Assembly (NCBI GenBank): GCA_038277395.1
Contig: CM076193.1
Coordinates: forward strand, 89,729,583-89,793,582
DNA length: 64,000 nucleotides
Source: Dryocosmus kuriphilus
Taxonomy: Eukaryota; Arthropoda; Insecta; Hymenoptera; Cynipidae
Direction: 5' to 3'
Shown one piece after another: positions 20,079-32,081 of this stretch. The notes beneath the pieces were generated by a model, which made no database searches, was not told the DNA's origin, and worked only from the letters and a program-made list of their open reading frames with translations. The first letter of the stretch is position 1, and every line of letters begins with the position of its first letter. A program made the translations under genes and the position numbers.

Positions 20079-20559
20079 CACAATTTTAAACAAGTCGACG
20101 AAACTAAAAATTATTTTTTTAAAATATGTAAACAGAGAAATTTTTTTTGAAACCCCATAAAAATTAAAGGGCCTTAAATACACATAACTAAATTTCTAAA
20201 ACATTTTGGTTCGATGTCGGTTAGTGACATAGAACCGACGAGGAAAGACAATCAGAATTTACAAAAGCGAATATACAATCGTCGACGACCTTAAGGCGAG
20301 TAATTAAGAAACCACAAATCAGGAAAGCGCGCCAAAGTAAAGGAATTTAGAATTTCTAGAATGTAATGTAAATCCAACATCATTATCTTATAATACTCTG
20401 ATAAATTTGATTAACATTTAAAATTTCAGTTTGTAAGTTAATGAAACTGTTATTTTTTCATGAAAATAGATTTAATAATTCTTGTTTGATATGTTATTTT
20501 CCCTAGCCAAAGTTTTAATATTTTTAAATTCAAAATTAAAATAATGATCAAATTGCCAA

Positions 20560-21392
20560 GAGTGTTGTGATAATCCCGTATTTAAATGGTCAATCGTACA
20601 ATCCCTTTTATGTTCAAGTACCCTAGTTTTTATTCTTCTACCAGTTCACCAATATAAACTTTTTCGCAGCATTTACGTTTTATAAGTTAAACAACTCCAG
20701 ATAAATTTTTAATACTATCCGCATCCTTCTTTTTTAAAAAATATCTATCAAATTTGTTATTGTTTTTAAAATAAACATTATTATTAAATTGTTTCAATCA
20801 ACGTCTTACACGCTCAGAGAGACCTTCAAAATACGATAATGTAACTTTTAAATCAACTTCATTATAAATATCACGCCATTTATTTTTCTTACCAGATGCA
20901 CTGTAAATGTCATCAATTCTTTCTTCAATAATATTATTTATTAAAGAAAGTGAGTAGTTATTATTTTAAAAAGTAATTTTTAATTGATTCAAATTTTCTT
21001 CCCTGAATTTAAAATCACTTAATTTACCACATCTATCAATTAAAACTTTTATTAGACTTACTACATTGCAAAAGAAATAATGCGAATTGTAATCTAAACA
21101 CTTGCCCGTCCGTGAAGGTATTTTAAACTAATTTGTTATTAAATCCCTATTTGGGGTATTAATAATTTGTAAATCAAGATAATTAATAGACTTATTTTGT
21201 TCAATCTCATGTGCAAAATTTATAAAATCTTGTATAACTTTGAACATATTTAAAAAATCATTAACTCTATCAGTAGGAACAGCCGCTAAGATATCATCAA
21301 CATAGCATTTATAAAAAATCTGAAACCAACTGTGACACTATTGGAGATAAAGGTGAACACATTGGGCAACCTGATAACTGCTGATAACTGAT
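20560..21392 (-). pseudogene. Penelope-like element polymerase fragment
   Basis: Minus-strand frames read QLSGCPMCSPLSPIVSQLV (RT motif B), CYVDDILAAVPTDRVNDFL (motif C, YVDD), NKSINYLDLQIIN, the thumb-like GKCLDYNSHYFFCN and DRCGKLSDFKFREENLNQLK, LSYFEGLSERVR, and finally NLSGVV..KVYIGE, the start of the GIY-YIG nuclease. Each block aligns by eye with the complete PLE at 41.5-43.1 kb, but stops and frameshifts are frequent. The first RT motifs and the rest of the nuclease are gone. Confidence 0.8.
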
Positions 21393-21401
21393 TGCATTAC
21401 A

Positions 21402-21550
21402 AAAATGCGTCCGTGACTGATCATATAAACCAGGAGAGCCCTGGGCAGAATATTTAGTTTGGTACCAAAATTCAACTAAGAAAGTGTCTTCGACATATTG
21501 GTCAAATACCGTCTTAAGTTTGAGATAGAATTTTGAAAAAATAATAATAA
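21402..21550. repeat. Direct repeat copy 1 flanking a SINE
   Basis: About 145 bp (AAAATGCGTCC...TTTAGTTTGGTACCAAAAT) repeated in the same orientation at 21822-21970 with about 90% identity by eye. Confidence 0.75.
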
Positions 21551-21560
21551 TGGTAATAAA

Positions 21561-21821
21561 GAGCCTCGGTGACTCAGGCGTTAAGCGCTCGAACTTCCTA
21601 CTAGAGGTCTGGGGTTCGGTCTCTGAGTCGGTACCTCTGCAAATTTTTCTATGTACTTTTACCGGGGTTCTGGTGGTTCAAATTCCTCCTTATGCTCTAG
21701 GTCCTCCCATCATGCACTTGGTTGCAACCCAGTCCGTGGATTATGGGGTAAAAACTATACCAGATTTCCCAGTTTGTCAAATATACATATCACTCTCATC
21801 AGATCACTTGAATACATTATG
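21561..21821 (+). ncRNA. tRNA-derived SINE-like element
   Basis: The head GCCTCGGTGACTCAGGCGTT contains an A-box-like motif and GGGGTTCGGTCTCTG at 21611 a B-box-like motif, spaced as in a type-2 (long variable arm) tRNA. A non-tRNA body follows (GGTGGTTCAAATTCCTCC, then ACCAGATTTCCCAG). It lies exactly between two direct repeats. The open frames here (21550-21836) are incidental. Confidence 0.6.
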
Positions 21822-21970
21822 AAAATGCGTCCATGACTGATGGTATGAACCGGGAGAGCCCCGTGCAGAATATTCAGTTTGGTATCAAAATCCAACTAAG
21901 AAAATGTCTTCGACATATTGGGCAAATATCATCTTAAGTCTGACATATAATTTTATTATACTAATAATAT
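21822..21970. repeat. Direct repeat copy 2 flanking a SINE
   Basis: Second copy of 21402-21550. Too long for an ordinary target duplication, so a local tandem duplication probably preceded or accompanied the insertion. Confidence 0.75.
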
Positions 21971-22492
21971 CGCCCATGTTTGATACGGTTCACGAGTTAC
22001 GACGAAAAATTGAATATGGCTACTCCAATAGGGGAACAAGGCTGGCTCAGCATTGAAGAAGCTTTAAAAATCGATTTCAATAGATTAGCCGCCAAAAAAA
22101 CTAGCTTTTCTGAGTATTTTCTCTAATATTTGGTGGCAGTATATAGAGTTTATATCTTCACGGTGTGAAAGTGTGTAACTTGAGAAAACGATGTGTATTC
22201 ACTCGGAAATAGTGTTTTTTTTTCTTTGCATTTAACAGTTAACTTTTACGATAAATATCATGGCCGCTAAAATCAGGCATGCTGTTTACTCTTTGACACA
22301 TATAATAGATTATATATTGAGAGCTTGTGGATCACTATTGAAGGGGGGCTGACACTAGCAATCATGAATTTTCTATAAAGGTCCTTTAAAATATATATTC
22401 ATTTGATTTTTTTTCCGCAAATGAGATGACTTAGAATGTTTCCAACTTTTTTTGTTTCTACTTTATCCTGCACAATGCAAGTAACAGATTGC
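21971..22492. other. No gene recognised
   Basis: AT-rich spacer between the SINE and the 1.7-kb fold-back; no motif or reading frame worth calling. Confidence 0.4.
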
Positions 22493-24195
22493 ACAATTGA
22501 GGGCTCGGATGCAATAACGTCCTATAACTTTATTTCGCCTGTCAGCGTTGGCCCCTGGGCAGTTTTTAAAAAAGTTTGGAAATAAAATTTTTTAAGCTAG
22601 ATATTTCTATTCAAAATTTAATTGCGCATCTTTTTTTCCTTACAAAAAAAGTTGTAACATTTGTCACTTTCGAAATAAAGACAAAAAGCGCGTTTTTTTT
22701 TTTTAATTAAAATTTTCCGTCTTTTTTCACTCCAACTCGCTATATATTAACGAGTTTTCAATATTTTCTTATAAAAATTTTAGGAAATATGCCCTTTGGT
22801 ATTCTACGAATGGTAGCCTAATGAATAAATAATTATTTTTGTTTATAAAAATTGTTTCAATTTTTATTTGCAACATTGCACAAAACACGCATTCATATCT
22901 TCAAGCGCTTCGGGAGTCGAGCGAACTTTGAGCAATAGAAAACTTCCAGCGGGAAAGTTGTTCATAAGAGTATAAGTAAGTTTCTTGGAAAGTTTTATTT
23001 CAATTGAACTTATTGTTAAAAAGTTGTGAACGATTTACTTCGCTCACGCAGGCGGTTTCTCGCGCGAATGGACGCATGGTTTTAGGTGCAAATTCAGGTT
23101 GGAACTCTATAGAGATTAAGGAAGGAAAAATAATCTGTATGATTTGTGAGATTATGACTTTAATGCTAACAGTCTTTTTTCTTATTTATGACATGTACAT
23201 ATTTTACATACATGAAGTTCACATAAAATACCACTCATAAAACTGAAAAATATTTTATAAAGGGTGTTCTTTCCATTCTTCCTTTGACAATGCAGACGTT
23301 TAAGAAAAAAGACTGCTACGAATACGTCAATAAATTCGAAAACATATTTAAAAAAATTAATATTTCTTATTTTAGTTGATTGTATAGAAACTATGCATAA
23401 AATATGAGTTCGTCCAAGTATTCTTAAATCTATGTCTTAAAATAAGAATTATAATATCACGTTATTATTAAGTTATTATATATATTAATTATTATAAAAT
23501 ATTGTAATTATTATTATTAGTATTAAATTTATCATCTCACAAATCATACAGATTATTTTTCCTTCCTTGATCTCGATAGAGTTCCAACCTGAATTTGCAC
23601 CTAAAACCATGTGTCGATTCGCGTGAAGAAACCGCCTGCGTGAGCGAAGTAAATCGTTCACAACTTTTTAACAATAAATTCGATTAAAATAAAACTTTCC
23701 AAAAAACTTATTTATACTCTTATGAACAACTTTCCCGCTGGAAGTTTTCTATTGCTCAAACTTCGCTCGACTCCCGAAGCGCTTGAAGATGTGAATGCGT
23801 GTTTTGTGCAATGTAGCAAATAAAAATTGAAAAAATTTTTTTAAACAAAAGTAATTATTTATTCATTAGGTTACCAATCGCAGAATACCATAGGGTATAT
23901 TTCCCGAAATTTTCATAAGAAAATTTTGAAAAGTCGTTAATATATAGCGAGTTCAAGTGACAAAAGACGGAAAATTGTAATTTAAGAAAAACGCGCTTTT
24001 TGTCTTTATTTCGAAAGTGACAAAAGTTATAACTTTTTTTATAAGGAAAAAAAGATGCGCAATTAAGTTTTGTATAGAAATATGTAGCTTAAAAATTTTA
24101 GTTTCAAACTTTTTTAAAAACTGCCCAGGGGCCAACGCTGTCAGGCGAAATAAAGTTATAGGACGTTATTGCATCCGAGCCCTCAATTACATATG
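22493..24195. repeat. 1.7-kb fold-back element
   Basis: Arms of about 750 bp: CAATTGAGGGCTCGGATGCA at 22495 is mirrored by TGCATCCGAGCCCTCAATT at 24171. Internal landmarks (CGCTGTCAGGCGAAATAAAG; TTTCCAGCGGGAAAGTTG near 22940 and its partner near 23733; CACCTAAAACCATG) are all paired. The centre is near 23344, with a short AT-rich loop at about 23250-23440. The small frames at 23004-23240 and 23953-24199 follow the symmetry and are not genes. Confidence 0.88.
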
Positions 24196-27100
24196 CTGAT
24201 AAATTGCTGCGAGTCTTAAGAAATTTAAGTTTAAAATGAGCCCAAGAACATTAAACAATATATATGATTTCTAATGCTATTTTTTAAAATTCCAATTTGC
24301 CTATTTTTGCAATAATTTCTTTTAAAAATGATAAAATGACTTCATTCTGAGCTCATTTTATTCAAAATTTAGATAGTTTCACAACTATTTAGGCAAAAAA
24401 AAATTAACTGCAAATTAATCAAATTGATAATTCAAAACTAACAAATTTTATATCCTGAAAAATTGGCTTCTACATACTAAAATGGCAGTACTATAGTTTT
24501 AAGTTTGAAGTGTTCAAAATCAATGTTTTGAAGTAGTTCTAAGCGTTCAAATTACAAAGTAATTCACATTTATATGAAAAATTCAATTATTTCTTCTTCT
24601 TCTTTCTTGATAATGTGTCCGCTTAGGGTTTACTTAACGTATGTTCCTTTACATCCTTTTTACTGAACTTATTAGTTATTCCCTAAAATGTTTGGCGTGT
24701 CAGAGCGATCGAATGAACGAGTGATTGAGCGTACGAGCGGGAGAGCGAGACAGAGCGAGAACGCGCGGTCGCATCTTATTCTACTAAATCTTACTTACTA
24801 TTAATCTTATTGTACAATTCATCTCTCACTAGGCTTCTGTGTAAAAGTATAACTAAAAATATGCATTTACAGGTTTCTTTTATAATTTTATGAACCAGTA
24901 TTTTAGCAGTGTTTCTATTTTACAAAGCAATCAATACAAAATTCGTCCATTAAAACATTCGGAACTTCATTAAAAATGTATTAATAATATGCCATTAAAA
25001 GCGTTTTAAATTACACAATTTTGAATTAAGAGCGTTTAAAATTCAATAATTTATTTTCATTATGTTTAGTATTAATGGTAAATTAAATGAGAAATCCTTC
25101 GCAATTAATAAGAATGCAAATGGAAAAAGGTTCGTTCAAGTATTATATAACGCAATTTCATGCATTTTTTTCCTCCTTTTTCTAAAGTATGTTACGTAAT
25201 GCTTGAACGGATAATAGGGTTTAAGTTTCGAATGGAATGAAATTTAAATTAAATAACGGAAGAGACAATTTTTGTAATTTGAAAGCATTTCAATTTGCAA
25301 AAAAATTATAATTTTAAAAGTGAGTAATGGATATATCAATTTGAAAACCTTTAAATTAACAAAATTCCAAAATAAAGGCAGCACAACAGGCAATACATTT
25401 CAAAAGTACGGCAACTCCTAGAAGACTTTCGAAGTCTTGAAATTTCTGTGTTTTTCATTATCTTTTAAAATTCCATGTTACTTCTTACGACTTTTTTTGT
25501 AATTTTATGCGATTAATGCCTATTTTTTAAAGCCTTCTATTCCATTCAACCCCGTCATTTTAGTAATTATTAAAGAACATAATTTCGGCCCTAAATTACT
25601 TCAGTACTGAATTTGGTCGTATCAAATTTTGTATTCTTTAAAAATTTAAATCTTCATTCATAAAAATGGTATTCAATCATTCTTAAGGACCACCTTGTTT
25701 GCAACAATGCAATTCGCTAATAGCCGATGCATTAGAATCGACTCGCAGTGGAAGAGGTGATAGGAAAATTGGCCTGAGCATAAGCTTGAAAGGTAGCATT
25801 TTTTTAAAATTCCATACGACATTTTTTCTAATGTCATACAACTAATTAGACTTTTTTAAGTCTTCTAGTCGACCCAAGCCCTAAATAGGCTTCTTATAAA
25901 TACTAATATACTCTCGCATAATCAGAATCTTCTTCTTATGAACTGGTTTTTTTAAACACTGTTCTCTCTCAACATTTTTTGACACGCTATGGCCTCTATG
26001 GAGACAGTTGCTTTTTTTATGTGAGTAGGCAAAGCAGTAAAGCATATACGCGACCGTTACAAAATTTGCTGTTCATTTGTATCAGGTAGGCATCTCCAAA
26101 ATAGTTAAAATTATTGATAAAAATTGCGAAGTTGCGTGTTTCGCATATTCAGAGAACACAACTTCCATTAGGGAGCATTCACATATTAGGTAACATTTTT
26201 GGACCATTTATATCTCCCCCTCTCCACGTAACGCTCTTTCTATAGTAAATGCATTTAAGTTTAACATGGTCGTAACAAAAACCGGACAACCCCCCCCCCC
26301 CCCCCCCCCCTAATGTTATGTAATATGTAAGCACTCTTACCTGTCTGAATTTTTTATCACCATACGTCTATTAACTTCAATTTTCAACGAGATGCAGTGG
26401 AATTAATATGCTCCCAATGTCCACTAACCGAATGAAATGAAAGTAGCTTTACAGCATTAGACCTTTCTATCCTATTCAGAAGAATTAACATTTTTTTCAC
26501 TTATTCGCAGAATAGGGTTAAACAGAATTGAAATTAAACTTAGGCAGCGGAAAACGACAATATTTTGGATTCAGTGTATTGTGAATTTAACCATAATTGG
26601 ATTTTCTTTCATTAATTTTAATTTACACCTTCTTATCGGGATTGCAAAACAAAAATAAAAAAGGTATTTATTTATATAACTGTCCTTTGCGCGAGAAGAT
26701 TTCGATACGCATCGTGTACAAAAACGAACGCGCCCGGGGTTGCGCCGTTTTACACCTCGTTCTTCGCGTTCGGTTTATTTTCTAATCTATACCCAATATT
26801 ATTAAGAAAAAGGTTACTACAATAGTTGAGACAATTAGAGAAACTCTCACCTATTGCACTAACTCTGCTCATGCCGTGAAAAACAAGAAAACTGTTTACT
26901 TTCATTTGGGATTTGGCACCTGATTCACAATTGTTTTCCAATAAAATATATTAAAAATAGTTTCGAATCAGGTGCCAGGTTCCATTTTAAGTTAACGTTT
27001 TTCCTGTTTTCTATGGCAGAACTGTCTAAAGGTGCTTGCGTACTTAATAAAACGACTGCAAATTCTAGAAAGATAGTGTAACTATCGATTATTACACAAT

Positions 27101-27316
27101 CCGCTAGCGCTTCATGAAGTGTCTAGATATTTCATGAAACATCTAAAGAGATGTTCTTAACCTCGCGGTTCAATTTTTAACACTTTTAGACCACCTCCAC
27201 CATGAGGCACAACGAGGCTCCCCCCCCCCCCCCAGAGTGCACCTTGGTTTTTTTCTATTTAAAAAAAATCAAAATAAAACAACAAATTATTTTCACTTTT
27301 TACTTTTTTTATTTCG
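24196..27316. other. AT-rich stretch without a recognised gene; two pure C runs
   Basis: I found no coding motif. Notable features: a purine-rich GAGCGA-type block at 24705-24775, a 21-base C run at 26290-26310 and a 14-base C run at 27220-27233. The short ORFs at 26597-26785 and 26750-26941 have no recognisable content. Confidence 0.45.
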
Positions 27317-27445
27317 TTAAGAATCGAAGTTCACAAATGGTGAGGTGGTTACCCAGTCATGTAAATAGTTTATGACCGGGAATACATCATCCCTAGCAGT
27401 CTCGTTTACAAAAGGTACTTTATTAGTATTATTGCTGAGTTGGTT

Positions 27446-28624
27446 TTCCACTGGAGGCACTTATACCAAACATGTCCAGAAGTTAGCAAGAAAAGCTCGA
27501 ACGGCCTCACATGCGACATGGGGAATAATGAGAAGAGCGAGGATTAACAAACTAGGGAAAAGACTATACCTAATGACGCGATGGTTAAAGCAGGAAGCAT
27601 GTACGGGGTGGAAATTTGGGGTTGGGAAAGAAGAGAGGCTGTTGAGAAAATACAAAGAAGGTTTGTTAAAATGGCGATTGGGGTTAGATGGAACAACACC
27701 AAATTACATTTGGAGGATGGAAGCGGGCAGACATAGCGTAGAGATCGAGGCTAGGAAAAGAGCCATCAAATACGATGAGTAATGATAGATGGCCGAAGAT
27801 TTGTTTGAAAGAGGAACTGAGCGAGATCATTAACGGCAATCCGACGAGTTGGGGTAAAAGCTTCCAGAAGGCAGGCAGGGAGGTGGGAGATGGAGAAACA
27901 GTACAGTGGTTATGGGAAGGGGGGAAGGAAGGGGAGGCAGAAAGCAACCTATTAAGAGGAGTAGAGACTCGGTTGACACAAGAAATTCAAGGAGATTGGG
28001 GAAAAATTGAGGGATCGAAATGTTGCAAAGAGTATAAAAATTGGAAAAAGCTTCCTGGTAGGGAGGAGTACTGGGAGGAGGAGATAACAGGTGGAGGAAT
28101 TAAAGAACAGTGGGCAAGACTTAGGTGTGGAAATGTGGGGAAAGCGGGAAATAAAGGTTTTGAAGATGTTTTTTGCAGGCTCTGTGGGACTAAGGAGGAG
28201 GATGGTATGCACATTTGGAATCGCGAGGGAGCAGATGGGGTTATAGATAATAAATGGGTGAAGGGGATACAAGAATGGGCGGAGGGGAAAACTGGAAAAG
28301 CTCGTGAAAATTTAGTACGCAAAGCGCTCAGTGGTAAACCGAACCCCATCCTTACCGGATACGCGAGGGCGTTTTAGTGAAAGGCAAGAGAGAGAAATGA
28401 AACGGATTGTTAATATAATCGGTTTGGGTGAAACTAGTATGTTGATTAATTCAATATTGAATTGTAATCTTGTAATTTTGTGATAGTATGGTAATTGCCA
28501 ATTAGTTGCGTAATAGACGACGATTGTTATCAAGGGATTTTAAGCTTATAAAGATGGGGTATACACATATTGTAAAACTCAAAGGAGTGTACAATTGAGA
28601 AATAAATAAATAAATAAAATAATT
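27446..28624 (+). mobile_element. 5'-truncated LINE with target-site duplication
   Basis: Flanked by TATTGCTGAGTTGGTT (27430-27445) and TATTGCTGAGTGGGTT (28625-28640), a 16-bp duplication with one mismatch. Frames read HVQKLARKARTASHATWGI, GVEIWGWERREAVEKIQRRF, MSNDRWPKICLKEELSEIIN, EQWARLRCGNVGKAG and CRLCGTKEEDGMHIW (zinc-knuckle-like C-x2-C-x7-H), then GYARAF and a stop at 28378. This is the C-terminal end of a LINE ORF2 of a kind I associate with ants and wasps. About 240 bp of 3' UTR ends in AATAAATAAATAAATAAAAT. At least two frameshifts. Confidence 0.88.
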
Positions 28625-30136
28625 ATATTGCTGAGTGGGTTCACCTCCAAATCGTCTTCCTTAACCAAAGCTTGCACAGTAATTCGGTATTTCTTTTAGA
28701 GAATACCTTTCTTGCAGGCTGTTTAACTTCTCCACTGTCCACACCGTGCATAGACTTGGTATGGAAGTTTTTTTTTGCTTTTTGGATGCAAAGTAAGCAC
28801 CACACGAATCGCAGGTCCTTCCGGGAAGTAAAATAAAACCTTCAAATTTACCCTAAAAGGATGAAATAGTTTGAGCTGTAAAAACTTCCTTAGCGGATGG
28901 AAAATTACTACTACTTGGATACATACAACATACGTTCAATCTGATCCCGCACTGATGGATAGTAGAAATCATATGGGACAGGTAAACCCGTTGATGACAC
29001 AGGTTTCAACCCAGTGGATTGCCTGTCCCAGAGGGCGAGAAAGCTGTCCTTTTAAATAGTGTCTTCTAGAGTCGGAATTTCCCTTAAAACTCATGGTCAT
29101 GAGTAAAACATCCTTCAAGTTGCTTCGCCAGTCTCCACAGCTGTCCTTGTCAGCACAGTTGACGATTTGGAGACATAAAAGATAAGTATTATATAAATCT
29201 GTAATAAAGTACAAAATAAATTAAGTCATATATCACACAAGGTAAGTAGTTGAGAAATATTAACTAGAATATATAATAGATTAAAACGTATAAATATAAC
29301 ATGAAGAAGACAATATAGAATTAGTAAATTCGGAAATATTTTTTGTTACCGGTAAAAATTAGTTCATACCTGAAAAAATAATGGCTCTCCTACACATGCG
29401 AATTATACCATTCAGGCGATACAGGATCTATTTTTTGAGCACAGCACTCCGGACTTACGTACTCTGTATCGACTGGATGTGACGATAGACATCTTGCTCT
29501 ACATTTCTGCAAGCGTCTCGCCAGCATATCCAAAAAATTTGACTCGAGCTCCTTGTCAAATGTGACATTAGAGTAGTTGAGATGAGAGCCAAAGTTCGCA
29601 GCTCAGCGGATCTATACGCCTTTCCACACGACTATATGCGCTTCACCCGCCGCCCGGGTGAATTAGTGATTAGAAACAGACCGTCCAGGTTACAGTTCTT
29701 AAAGTGGTCCACAGAATGGGCAATTACGTTCTGGTAGCGCGGATTTTTATCCGGACCACCGTCTGACATTATTACCAATATTAGTTTCAATTGCGATTCA
29801 TGTTCACCTGTGGAAGAATAATAATGCAATTACTTTATATAAAATTTAAATTTTCTAAATAACAGTATTTTGTAATTTTGTTATTTGGCATGTGATGCCG
29901 CAGTACTTGGATCAATGTTTGGCGCTGCGAATGGCAATGTAGGTGGGTCCCAAGTAAAAAACTGTCTTCGGATCGTCAGTCTTACCATTTTCGACCTTGA
30001 TCCCTGCATATATGCTTGGAATAAGCTTGTGACGGCGTGTTACCACCCAATCATGGTCTGGTAACGTTACTTTATATTCCAAATGCATCAACATGTGCGC
30101 CTGCTTATTTGCAGCAGTGAGACATATAGACTTATC

Positions 30137-30833
30137 TGATGCTGACGTCCACTTTCTTTATTAATTAATATAAAATAACGCATGAACGCTCAAAAAATTT
30201 CTCCCAAAATGCTCCCTCCAAAAAACAAGTTGCTGCCTTCACAAGCATTATTTAACGAAAGTTATAAACAATTTTCACTTTTATTATCAATTTTTGACGT
30301 AATCATACAATATTTCAATCATTTCGAGTTCTCAATATGTTAATCATAATAACAAAAAATGCTCCCCAATTTATTCTATCCTAAAATGGTTAATTTCAAG
30401 ACAATTGTGAATAAAAATAACATTAGCTAACGGAAGCGTCATATACGATTTACATGTAACGACGCATGCGCAAAAGTGTAGAGTAGCGTACGAAGGAAAA
30501 TGAAAAGGATAGCTAATGTTATTTTTATTCAACAATTGTCTTGAAATTAACAATTTTAGGATGGAAAAAATTGGGGAGCATTTTTTGTTATTATTAAACT
30601 AACATATTGAGAACTCGAAATGATCGAAATATTGTATAATTACGTCAAAAATTGATAATAAAAGTGAAGATTGTTTCTAACTTTTGTTAAATAAAGTTTG
30701 TGAAGGGAGCAACTTGTTTTTTGGAGGGAGCATTTTGGGAGCAATTTTTTGAGCCCCCATAACGTTATTTTATGTTAATTAATAAAGAAAGTGGACGTCA
30801 GCATCAGATAGGTGACCTATAGGAACTCTGCTC
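30137..30833. repeat. ~700-bp fold-back (MITE-like) element
   Basis: Continuous palindrome centred near 30484. CTGATGCTGACGTCCACTTT at 30139 is mirrored by AAAGTGGACGTCAGCATCAG ending near 30829; AACATTAGCTA and TAGCTAATGTT frame the loop. TTGGGGAGCATTTTTTGTTA and its partner are nearly identical, so arms have diverged little. The left end coincides with the putative splice acceptor (CAGCATCAG) before exon LTAANKQ of the surrounding gene. Confidence 0.85.
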
Positions 30834-31549
30834 TTGGGATATTACGGCCACCTAACTAGGGCCCAAAACAGAGACAAGTTTTTCCAAAAACTTGTGTAAA
30901 AAAATTAAGTTTTAATTAAGATCGTAAAATTTTAAGAGATTCACATATTCTGATTCCCGTTAAAAGATGCAGCACTTACCTTATTGATGTTGTACAGAAT
31001 TTCCCATCACGGTGTTCTTTCCTTGCATCAACTTGAGCATGGTCGAGCTTCACTGGTACCGCGGTTACGTTTTTCCTGCTTTGATTTGTGTTAGAGCTGC
31101 GAGGAAGAAGCCTAAAGTAAGTACCAGTCTGTTAAATTTAGAAACCTTGCCCTTGGAGCTCAGTGTTTAGGTCGTGCAAGGTTTGTCAACTCCGTGCAAA
31201 TTCCGAGCATCGTCGATCGTCAGCAGCTCCACCAAACATTGTGATATCGACGATCGCCTTCAGTAGCTCAGGTTGATCTTTCTCAATTCGGGGTTGGCTT
31301 AGCGCCTCTCGGTTCTAAAATTCAGAATAAAAATCGCTAAACCACAATTAAATTTAAGAAATTTACAATTAAAAATGATCAAATGTGGAAAGTAAATCTT
31401 CAGATTATGTGCAGAGTATTTGCTAAATCGGGATTTTCTAGTCTTAGTAGTTTTAAAGTTTATTGTCTCTCGTGTCTGTATTTTTGTTTGCGCTTTACTT
31501 TGACTAACTTCGCTAAACAATATCTTTTTATTGTTTTCTAGACTCTTTG

Positions 31550-32081
31550 TCAGCATATCAATTTATTTTTAATTTCAGGCCCAGCGAGACAAGAGTCACG
31601 GCCCTCAACTGCTATAATGAGGTGTTTCTCCAACAAACTTATCTTGGAGTTAAGGGTATCTTGAGCAGGATTAGCGTACAGACGGGTTGTACTGTTGCTA
31701 GTCACAGTACAATCTGCTTCGCTTTCGTTACTACTTGACGTAGTTTGTGAAATCCTTCCACCCTTACGTTCTGAACAGAAAAGAAATCCATATAGCCATC
31801 GTTGGTTACAAATTGAATGATGAATAAATGATACCTTTAAAATAATTAAATTTTTTACCTCTTACAGAACTGTTGACTTGCATACTTGCAGGTATGTGAA
31901 CATCCGGAGGTGATGTCTCTGAAGTTGACATCAATATCGGTGCAGAATTAGCGCTGGCTACCTCGCTGGCTAGATCATCAGAAGTGGACGGAGTGCTGAA
32001 GGTATCGACGTTGTCACCTGAGTCAAATTCGCGAAAAAGTGAAATAATACGATAAATATAATAATAAAGTAAAAGTTCCAT
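31550..32081 (-). pseudogene. Possible upstream exons of the decayed gene
   Basis: Two exon-like minus-strand blocks: about 32017-31862 (acceptor TTGACTCAG; Ser/Thr-rich DTFSTPSTSDDLASEVASA, donor AGAG|GTAAAA) and about 31776-31562 (acceptor TTTTCTGTTCAG; ISQTTSSSNESEADCTVT, SKISLLEKHLIIAVEGRDS). The acidic, Ser-rich composition would suit an N-terminal linker. The link to the downstream exons is by position and strand only. Confidence 0.3.

Larger units (their letters stand above)
27317..31330 (-). pseudogene. Decayed multi-exon gene of an uncharacterised multi-copy arthropod family
   Basis: Exon-like blocks on the minus strand, in order: about 31330-30980 (SQPRIEKDQPELLKAIVDI, MFGGAADDRR, KNVTAVPVKLDHAQVDARKE, CTTSI; donor AAG|GTAAGT); about 30130-29870 (LTAANKQAHMLMHLEYKV, TLPDHDWVVTRRHKLIPSIY, GPTYIAIRSAKH); 29807-about 29450 (acceptor TTCCACAG; LILVIMSDGGPDKNPRYQ, LITNSPGR, NFGSHLN); 29198-about 28870 (acceptor TTATTACAG; QIVNCADKDSCGDWRSNLK, PVPYDFYYPSVRDQIE); then a C-x2-C...H-x4-H finger (TCDSCGAYFASKK) and KQPARKVFSKRNTELLCKL, ending at TAA 27319-27317 as HDWVTTSPFVNFDS. 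Several frameshifts and stops. A LINE interrupts the last exon and a fold-back sits in the first intron. Function unknown. Confidence 0.65.

Noticed and set aside
21550..21836. 90- and 61-codon frames
   Set aside because: They lie within the tRNA-derived SINE.
23004..24199. Frames of 60-78 codons
   Set aside because: Explained by the 1.7-kb palindrome; the peptides on the two arms mirror each other and have no domain.
24705..24775. GAGCGA-rich block as a promoter
   Set aside because: Purine-rich and low complexity; no core promoter motif or adjacent gene.
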